Source: CAZJDM01 sp964544765 (GTDB taxonomy: Bacteria; Bdellovibrionota_B; Oligoflexia; CAYFLR01). From it: a DNA stretch of 64,000 bases. Positions within the stretch are counted from its first letter, which is position 1. The number at the start of each line of letters is the position of its first letter. Of the stretch, positions 58,520 to 64,000 are shown piece after piece. The notes under the pieces are model-generated. The model did no database searches. It worked only from the letters and a program-made list of their open reading frames with translations, and was not told the DNA's origin. The position numbers were made by a program, and so were the translations under genes. The DNA is taken from the NCBI GenBank assembly GCA_964544765.1, contig CAZJDM010000001.1:48260-112259 (forward strand), written 5' to 3'.

Positions 58520-58969
58520 ATGACAGACAAATTAGAAACAGGAAAAGACATTTTAGCATATTGCTTAAAATGTAAATTAAATCTGGCACATACAATTGTG
58601 TCAATGGTAGAGGATGAAATAGGGAAAGTAAAATGCAATACATGCGGAAGTGGCCCTAAAAAATTTAGACCTCCAAAAGAGAAAAAAGAACCCAAAAAAT
58701 CTCGCGCAACTAAAAAAGCTAAGAAAAATCTACCTCTATCTTTATTAGAAGGTGATGACTCCGATATTAAATTATGGACGGAAAGAAAGAAAGCCACTGA
58801 TATTACCAAGCCTTTACCATATTCCATTTCTAATTCTTACCAAGTAAATGACTGTATTGACCATTCTAAATTTGGAATAGGATTTATTGACAAACTAGAT
58901 GGCAACAAACGGGTAGAAGTACTCTTTGAAGAAGGTAGAAAACTATTAATTATGAATCACAAACAATAA
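58520..58969 (+). CDS. Zinc-ribbon protein with basic linker and Tudor-like C-terminal module
   Basis: A 149-residue protein not matched to a named family. CLKC (about 15-18) and CNTC (about 40-43) form a likely zinc ribbon; residues 47-75 are extremely Lys/Pro/Glu-rich (PPKEKKEPKKSRATKKAKK); the last 45 residues (YQVNDCIDHSKFGIGFIDKL, VEVLFEEGRKLLIMN) resemble the C-terminal Tudor-like module of UvrD/PcrA and CarD-type polymerase-binding domains. A nucleic-acid or RNA-polymerase-associated role is likely but inferred. A GGAG precedes the ATG. Confidence 0.72.
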   Translation: MTDKLETGKDILAYCLKCKLNLAHTIVSMVEDEIGKVKCNTCGSGPKKFRPPKEKKEPKKSRATKKAKKNLPLSLLEGDDSDIKLWTERKKATDITKPLPYSISNSYQVNDCIDHSKFGIGFIDKLDGNKRVEVLFEEGRKLLIMNHKQ

Positions 58970-59070
58970 AGGCCTTTTTACCCCCACAGGAAAAGTTTAC
59001 TAATTATAAAAATAAACTTTTTTTAATTTCAGGGTTTTTAATCTCTTTTACCTACTACTATTTTTGGGTA

Positions 59071-61035
59071 TTGATCTTTGATAGATCATCAGAAAAATTT
59101 ATTTATAAATGGTCTTTTGGATTTTTCTCTGATTTAGCAGCATGCTTAATTTTCTTACTATTATTAAATTTTATTTTTAATAATGTCAGAAAATCTTTAT
59201 TTATTTTTTTAGGTAAATTTTTATGTTTTTTCTTGTTTGTTTTTAACGCAGTTAATATATCCATAAGAGAAAGTTGGGGGGTATACTTAAATCCAAAGCT
59301 TTCCAATGCGGTAAATATCAGCGACTTGTTAGGTGTTGATGCTTTTAAAGTAGCAATGTCTATCACCGAATTTAATATAGTTTTTTTTGTTGCAATCTTG
59401 CCAAGTTTTTTAATTTATAAGTACAAAGTAATACCATGTACAATCAATCGCACCAGGCACTATAGTTATATAATCTATGTGCTTTTATTCTTTTTATGCA
59501 ATTTATCTCTTAGAAAATTAAGTGGTAAGTTTAATAGTAACAACTTTCCCTATCGTTTATCTCATACCTTTTATCATCAAGGACTTAAAGAGTACGTAAA
59601 ACACTATCAGAGCAAAAAAGACCTTTCCAGTAAAGAGAGAGTTGAAATCACTGACCATGTGAGGGAAAATATAAAAAAACATTTTACTAATAATGATTTT
59701 TTAAGACCTTATCCTAAATATCCTATGTTTAAAATGGGCAAGACTGAATATTGCCTTATAACCAATATGTATAAAACTCATAAGGATTGTGAAGAAAAAA
59801 CTGGGGAAAAAATTGGAGGAGATAATCTTAAGAACATTATATTTATAGCTCTAGAGTCTTTTCAAGGAATTAGCTTTGATGGATTATCACCATTTTTTTC
59901 AGGAATAACTCCACGCTTAAGCAAACATATGAAAAGTGGAGCTTGGTTTTCAAGAGCCTTTGCACCCTCTTTACCGACAGCAAGAGCCTTGGGTGCTTTA
60001 TTTTGTTCGTTTCCAGGTATGAGCCCAGCTATATCCGAGTTAGGTAAAACAGATTTAGTTTGCTTACCAGACATTTTAAATGGTCTTAATTATCATGGTG
60101 CAAGGTTTGTAGGGAATTCAGAGAATTTTGCCAAACTAGGTGACTTTTATAGACATCATGGAGTGAAAGAAGTCTATGGCAAACATGAAATTTGGGAGAA
60201 GTATAAAGTTCCTAAAAACAATTCTGGCGCATTTGCAGATATTTCAGATGGACAACTAATTAATGTTGTCAAAGATTGGATATATAATTTCAAGAAAGAA
60301 AAACCAAAACAACCCTTCTTTTTAATAATCGAAACACTGAGCACGCATGCTCCCTTTGATCATGAGATGCTTAATAAATATAATTATGTTCAAGAAGGAG
60401 CTAAGTTCAAAGATACAAAAAGCTGGGTTGCCATTCATAGATCCATGCGATATACAGATGATGTCATATCAGACTTTTTAGATTGGACTAAAACAGAGGA
60501 ATCTAACCACCTATTGGATGATACAATTGTGGTTGTCTTAGCAGATCATCCCAGCTGGTCTCAAACTCATTTTAAAAAATTTCCAATTAACATAAAACTT
60601 GCATGGATTCCCTTCTTTATTCTAGGCTTAAAAAAGTCTTTAAATAAAAAATATGAATTTCCAGTGGTTACCTATGATATTGCCCCATCCTTGCTTTGGC
60701 TATTAGGAATTACCCCCCCAAACGCATTTATTGGAAAAAACTTTTTCAAAATGAAAAAAAATTCTTTTGGGACATGGTCTTTTCCTTTTTTCGTCTCAGG
60801 TGACAATATATTTTTAAAACGCGATAGTTGGCAGGGAGGTCGACATTTTAAATTTAATTCAAGAATGCAATTAACGCCTATTGGAGAGCATACAGGAAAA
60901 GTTTTAGAAAACCTCTTTATTGAATATAAATCTGTTTATAAACATATGACAGACTCTTTGCAGAAAACAAAAAGGTATTTACCAGAAAACTTCCAAGTTG
61001 ACTTTATGCTTAATAGGTTATACTCGAAAAAATAA
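59071..61035 (+). CDS. LtaS/MdoB-like membrane phosphoglycerol-transferase-family protein (start uncertain)
   Basis: Membrane segments fill the first 160 residues, then an alkaline-phosphatase-superfamily sulfatase domain: NIIFIALESFQGISFDGL (metal-binding Glu), TPRLSKHMKSGAWF, PSLPTARALGALFCSFPG (nucleophile Thr region), VVVLADHPSW and DIAPSLLWLLG. Relatives polymerise glycerol phosphate (LtaS) or decorate glucans (MdoB/OpgB). The TTG at 59071 would cut through the first membrane helix; the frame is open and clearly membrane-coding back to 58939 but has no ATG, GTG or TTG there. A rare start (ATA 58966 or ATT) or a damaged 5' end is possible. Confidence 0.75.
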   Translation: MIFDRSSEKFIYKWSFGFFSDLAACLIFLLLLNFIFNNVRKSLFIFLGKFLCFFLFVFNAVNISIRESWGVYLNPKLSNAVNISDLLGVDAFKVAMSITEFNIVFFVAILPSFLIYKYKVIPCTINRTRHYSYIIYVLLFFLCNLSLRKLSGKFNSNNFPYRLSHTFYHQGLKEYVKHYQSKKDLSSKERVEITDHVRENIKKHFTNNDFLRPYPKYPMFKMGKTEYCLITNMYKTHKDCEEKTGEKIGGDNLKNIIFIALESFQGISFDGLSPFFSGITPRLSKHMKSGAWFSRAFAPSLPTARALGALFCSFPGMSPAISELGKTDLVCLPDILNGLNYHGARFVGNSENFAKLGDFYRHHGVKEVYGKHEIWEKYKVPKNNSGAFADISDGQLINVVKDWIYNFKKEKPKQPFFLIIETLSTHAPFDHEMLNKYNYVQEGAKFKDTKSWVAIHRSMRYTDDVISDFLDWTKTEESNHLLDDTIVVVLADHPSWSQTHFKKFPINIKLAWIPFFILGLKKSLNKKYEFPVVTYDIAPSLLWLLGITPPNAFIGKNFFKMKKNSFGTWSFPFFVSGDNIFLKRDSWQGGRHFKFNSRMQLTPIGEHTGKVLENLFIEYKSVYKHMTDSLQKTKRYLPENFQVDFMLNRLYSKK

Positions 61036-61050
61036 ATCATAGACACGGCG

Positions 61051-62421
61051 TCAATTAAATATTCCCTCTAATGCTGTTTGTACTTCATGAACATAAGATG
61101 CTTTCATATTTGAGTTTGTTGAATCTGTGCTGTTTTTATTTTTCAAAGGTAATAATATTCTGGTAAATCCCATTTTATTAACTTCAACGATTCTTTGTTC
61201 AATCTGACTAGCCGTTCTCACTTCTCCAACTAATCCAACCTCTCCTAGAAGAACCGTTTTGGAACAAATAGGTTTATTTAAATAACTAGAAGCAATGGCG
61301 GCAATTATTCCTAAGTCAGCAGATGGATCCTGTATTTTGATACCGCCAACTACGTTGGCAAAAATATCTTGACCCGATAATGTATAGCCGAGCTTTTTTT
61401 CCATCACTGCAATTAGCATATTTAAACGATTAATATCTATTCCTAAGGCGTTTCTCCTGGGATTTCCATAAACAGCGGGGGAAACTAATGCTTGAAATTC
61501 TACTAATAGAGGCCTGGTTCCTTCTAAAGTGACAAGAACACATGATCCCGCGCTGTCTTTTTTTCGTTCTGACAAGAAATATTCCGATGGATTTGTTACT
61601 TGCTCCAAGCCTTTGGCTTTCATTTCAAAAACACCTATTTCATTAGTGGACCCAAATCTGTTTTTCACTGATCTTAATACTCTATATTGATTGTGTTGGT
61701 TGCCTTCAAAATAAAGTACTGTATCTACTAAGTGTTCTAACATTCTAGGACCAGCGACCATTCCCTCTTTAGTGACATGTCCTACAATAAAAGTTGATAT
61801 TCCTTCCGCCTTGGCGAAAAACATAATTTCTGAGGCGCATTCTTTTACTTGGCTTATACTTCCTGGCATAGAATCAACGGTTGGTGAAAAGATTGTTTGA
61901 ATAGAGTCAATTACCAAGATATCTGGCATTAATGACTTAGCTTGACTTTTTATTTTATCTAACCTGGTTTCAGACATTATATAAATGGGATCATCAATTA
62001 TTCCAAGTCTGTTGGCTCTTAGTTTGGTTTGTTTAAGAGATTCTTCCGCTGTAACATACATTACTTTATACTTATTTAACGCTAAACTATGCATAATTTG
62101 CAGTAAAAGAGTAGATTTCCCTATACCAGGATCTCCCCCTATCAACATACACGCCCCATGTACTATTCCTCCACCCAAAACACGATCTACTTCTGCCACT
62201 CCTGTTTGATACCGTTCCTCATTCTTAAAAGAAATTTCATTTATCAATAAGGGAACATTATCTTTTTCTTGAGAAAAGCTTCTTCCTTTATGAGCTTTTA
62301 AGGGCTTATTGTTTAAAATATCTTCTTTTACAAAAGTATCCCAGTTTTGACAAATAGGACATTTACCGAGCCATTTCATCGAAGTATAATCACATTGAGA
62401 GCACTTATATTGTATTTTCAA
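61051..62421 (-). CDS. radA: DNA repair protein RadA (Sms)
   Basis: RecA-like ATPase that promotes branch migration in recombination. The N-terminal zinc finger has C7, C10, C21 and C24 (CSQC, CPIC); Walker A is GGDPGIGKSTLLLQ; the RadA-specific KNRFGSTNEIGVFEM is present; the C-terminal Lon-protease-like domain (about 290-456) lacks a protease site. The length of 456 residues is typical. Convergent with the sulfatase-like gene (15 bp apart), divergent from lspA. Confidence 0.97.
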   Translation of the reverse strand: MKIQYKCSQCDYTSMKWLGKCPICQNWDTFVKEDILNNKPLKAHKGRSFSQEKDNVPLLINEISFKNEERYQTGVAEVDRVLGGGIVHGACMLIGGDPGIGKSTLLLQIMHSLALNKYKVMYVTAEESLKQTKLRANRLGIIDDPIYIMSETRLDKIKSQAKSLMPDILVIDSIQTIFSPTVDSMPGSISQVKECASEIMFFAKAEGISTFIVGHVTKEGMVAGPRMLEHLVDTVLYFEGNQHNQYRVLRSVKNRFGSTNEIGVFEMKAKGLEQVTNPSEYFLSERKKDSAGSCVLVTLEGTRPLLVEFQALVSPAVYGNPRRNALGIDINRLNMLIAVMEKKLGYTLSGQDIFANVVGGIKIQDPSADLGIIAAIASSYLNKPICSKTVLLGEVGLVGEVRTASQIEQRIVEVNKMGFTRILLPLKNKNSTDSTNSNMKASYVHEVQTALEGIFN

Positions 62422-62488
62422 AAGACCACCTTTATATCTTATATTTCAACAAACTCTACCAATACGTAAAATAATTGTAAATCCTCTA

Positions 62489-62517
62489 TTGACTCTTCTT
62501 TATTTACTCAGTAAGAT
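62489..62517 (+). promoter_or_regulatory. lspA-lgt promoter, possibly giving a leaderless transcript
   Basis: TTGACT (62489-62494) and TAAGAT (62512-62517) are 17 bp apart. The start codon at 62526 is only eight bases after the -10, so the transcript would begin at or within two or three bases of the ATG. No Shine-Dalgarno is present. Confidence 0.55.
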
Positions 62518-62525
62518 TTCTGACT

Positions 62526-63083
62526 ATGAAAAAGAAGTTACTTTTAGGATTTATATTTATTGTTATATTAAGTCTAGATCAATTTTCCAAGGTTCATGTA
62601 GAAGAAAGCCTCATGATCCACCATAATCCAGATAATCTGAGAGATTATAGAGGACACCATATAACTGTAATCGACAATTTTTTTTATATCTCTTATGTTC
62701 GTAATCAAGGAGCCGCATGGGGAATAGGATCTACTATGTCTGATAAGTATCGAGATCCTTTTTTCTACACCATGACTTTTCTGAGTATCTTATTTGTGCT
62801 TTTTTATCTTTATAAAACCAAACCCCAAGAAAACGGTTTAAGGTTTTGCTTGGTATTAATCCTATCTGGAGCCATTGGAAATTTTACCGATCGAATACGA
62901 TTGCATTATGTAATAGATTTTTTAGATTTTTCCTTCTGGGGATGGCACTTTCCCTCCTTTAATGTTGCAGATTCTTCTATTACCATAGGAATATCTTTAT
63001 TATTGGTTATCTTCTTAATAGAAGAAATAAGAGCTCATAAACAAAAAAAATCGGTAAATAACGATGCGTCCAATCCTGTTTGA
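62526..63083 (+). CDS. lspA: Lipoprotein signal peptidase (signal peptidase II)
   Basis: Aspartyl protease in the inner membrane that cleaves prolipoproteins after Lgt has lipidated the Cys. Four membrane helices; SLDQFSKVHVEESL, NQGAAWGI, GNFTDRIRLHYVIDFLDF and FNVADSSITIG carry the conserved Asn and the two catalytic Asp. At 185 residues it is about 20 longer than most, due to a loop after the first helix. It overlaps lgt by 20 bp. A predicted substrate is the lipoprotein at 43716. Confidence 0.94.
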   Translation: MKKKLLLGFIFIVILSLDQFSKVHVEESLMIHHNPDNLRDYRGHHITVIDNFFYISYVRNQGAAWGIGSTMSDKYRDPFFYTMTFLSILFVLFYLYKTKPQENGLRFCLVLILSGAIGNFTDRIRLHYVIDFLDFSFWGWHFPSFNVADSSITIGISLLLVIFLIEEIRAHKQKKSVNNDASNPV

Positions 63084-63891
63084 CCTTGGTTTTATCCCTC
63101 TAAGATCTTATGGACTAGCCACTGCCATAGGGTTTTTACTTATTATGTTGGTTTGTCGTAATATAGCCCCCAAAAAGGGGATTGAAAAAAACAAAATGGT
63201 GGATATTTTGTTTATCTTAGTACTTTCCGCCCTAATTGGCGCAAGATTGTTATATGTAATTATAAATTATCAGAATTTTATTAACGACCCACTTGCTGTA
63301 TTCAAAATATGGAACGGAGGAATAGTCTTTTACGGAGGCCTAATAGCCGTTATTATTACACTAGTAATATATTTTAAAAAAACCGGCCTTCCTATGTTAA
63401 GAACCTTTGATATACTAGCAATCGCTTTACCATTGGGGCACGCCGCAGGAAGAGTGGGATGCTTTATGGCCGGTTGCTGTTATGGAAAACCAGCAACAGA
63501 CTCCGTATCAAACATTATACATGAAGCGCATAATGCTCCTTGGTATGCTGTTAATTTTCCCGGTAACGTTAATAGTTTTGCTCCCACAGAGGTTTATTTA
63601 CATGCTACCCAATTATATGCTGCTTTTTATAACTTTTTAATATTTTGTTTTTTATTCTTTATTGGGCAAAGGATTGCTAAAAAAGATGGGGATATTTTTT
63701 GGTGGTACTTAGCTATCTATCCTATTTTTAGATCAATCAACGAAGTTTTCCGAGGCGATACCGAAAGACGCTTTTTTATTGAAGATGTCTTATCTCTTTC
63801 TCAAGGAATTAGTATCCCTATTGTATTAACTAGCCTATATATGATCTTCTTTCACCAAAAAATCCAGAAAACCAGAACTTCAAGAGCATAA
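63064..63891 (+). CDS. lgt: Phosphatidylglycerol--prolipoprotein diacylglyceryl transferase
   Basis: Inner-membrane enzyme adding diacylglycerol to the lipobox Cys. About seven membrane helices; GLATAIGFL near the start, ALIGARLLYVI, WNGGIVFYGGLI, GHAAGRVGCFMAGCCYG (the Lgt signature in the Cys-rich version seen in deltaproteobacteria-like groups), and FRSINEVFRGDTERRFF. The length of 275 residues is normal. The start codon lies within lspA. Confidence 0.96.
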   Translation: MRPILFDLGFIPLRSYGLATAIGFLLIMLVCRNIAPKKGIEKNKMVDILFILVLSALIGARLLYVIINYQNFINDPLAVFKIWNGGIVFYGGLIAVIITLVIYFKKTGLPMLRTFDILAIALPLGHAAGRVGCFMAGCCYGKPATDSVSNIIHEAHNAPWYAVNFPGNVNSFAPTEVYLHATQLYAAFYNFLIFCFLFFIGQRIAKKDGDIFWWYLAIYPIFRSINEVFRGDTERRFFIEDVLSLSQGISIPIVLTSLYMIFFHQKIQKTRTSRA

Positions 63892-63896
63892 TTTCA

Positions 63897-64000
63897 GTGA
63901 CTAATAACGCTGATGCTCTTGCAAAACTCCAAGGTAGAGGCGGCGAGGAAAAAATAAGGAGACATAACATATTGGTTAGGCGACGAATTTTTGACGAAGC
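63897..64000 (+). CDS. Possible gene start after lgt (GTG), cut by window end
   Basis: A GTG five bases after the lgt stop opens a frame through the window end: MTNNADALAKLQGRGGEE, then a very basic segment (IRRHN, VRRRIFDE). The composition is more GC-rich than the rest of the window. The Shine-Dalgarno is weak. Alternatively AAGGAG near 63956 could serve a TTG downstream in the same frame. The product is not recognised and coding is uncertain with only 34 codons visible. Confidence 0.4.
   Translation, partial: MTNNADALAKLQGRGGEEKIRRHNILVRRRIFDE

Noticed and set aside
59862..60074. 70-codon minus-strand frame in the LtaS-like gene
   Set aside because: Shadow of the conserved sulfatase domain.
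59071..61035. FGE-like proteins as activators of the sulfatase-fold protein
   Set aside because: The LtaS/MdoB branch uses a Thr nucleophile and the C/S-x-P-x-R formylglycine motif is not present.

Overview
The window is AT-rich (about one-third GC by eye), gene-dense chromosomal DNA from a Gram-negative (diderm) bacterium. Evidence for two membranes is an MlaEFD lipid-transport operon, OmpA-type domains, lipoprotein maturation genes (lspA, lgt), SecDF-YajC and a MurE with the meso-diaminopimelate signature DNPR. ParABS plus bactofilin, a PASTA-bearing FtsI, SpeA and FGE-like lipoproteins would fit a low-GC member of the former Deltaproteobacteria (Bdellovibrionota, Myxococcota or SAR324-like groups), but sequence reading alone cannot fix the lineage. 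No rRNA, tRNA or CRISPR was seen. A run of 100 N at 37475-37574 shows this is a draft scaffold.

Layout. 1-5.2 kb: 3' end of a UvrD/PcrA helicase, mnmG, a consensus parS site, parA, parB and a bactofilin, typical of an origin-proximal segment; rsmG, which often sits between mnmG and parA, is absent. 5.2-9 kb: def, fmt, rpe, hutH. 9-13 kb: a NifS/IscS-type cysteine desulfurase and thiI, likely sulfur-transfer partners, separated by a small accessory patch (N-terminally truncated serine-protease-like gene and an IS200-type transposase remnant). 13-20 kb: an inner-membrane protein with two OmpA-like domains, a hypothetical gene, speA, rsmD, coaD, aspartate aminotransferase. 20-38 kb: a complete-looking dcw cluster (mraZ rsmH ftsL ftsI murE murF mraY murD ftsW murG murC ddl ftsQ ftsA ftsZ) without murB, driven by a strong promoter overlaid with three exact MraZ boxes; ftsZ carries a 30-bp coding tandem repeat that broke the assembly. 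38-43.5 kb (minus strand): PpiC-type foldase, mfd, gpsA. 43.7-47.1 kb: two FGE-sulfatase-domain proteins and a secreted protein with a possible phosphodiester-glycosidase fold, then 770 bp without a gene but with several strong dyads. 47.9-52.7 kb: mlaE mlaF mlaD tgt and an HD hydrolase. 52.8-58.5 kb: yajC secD secF recJ, where recJ reads without a stop into a signal peptide plus outer-membrane-barrel-like protein. 58.5-64 kb: a zinc-ribbon/Tudor-like protein, an LtaS/MdoB-like sulfatase-fold membrane protein, radA (minus), lspA, lgt and the start of another possible gene.

How it works together: chromosome segregation, translation start and end processing, peptidoglycan synthesis, division and envelope biogenesis are clustered in tightly overlapping operons. 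The most unusual items are the RecJ-barrel fusion, the VNTR in the FtsZ linker, the tandem OmpA-domain anchor protein, the FGE-like/NAGPA-like accessory block with its structured intergenic region, and the LtaS-like gene without a conventional start codon.
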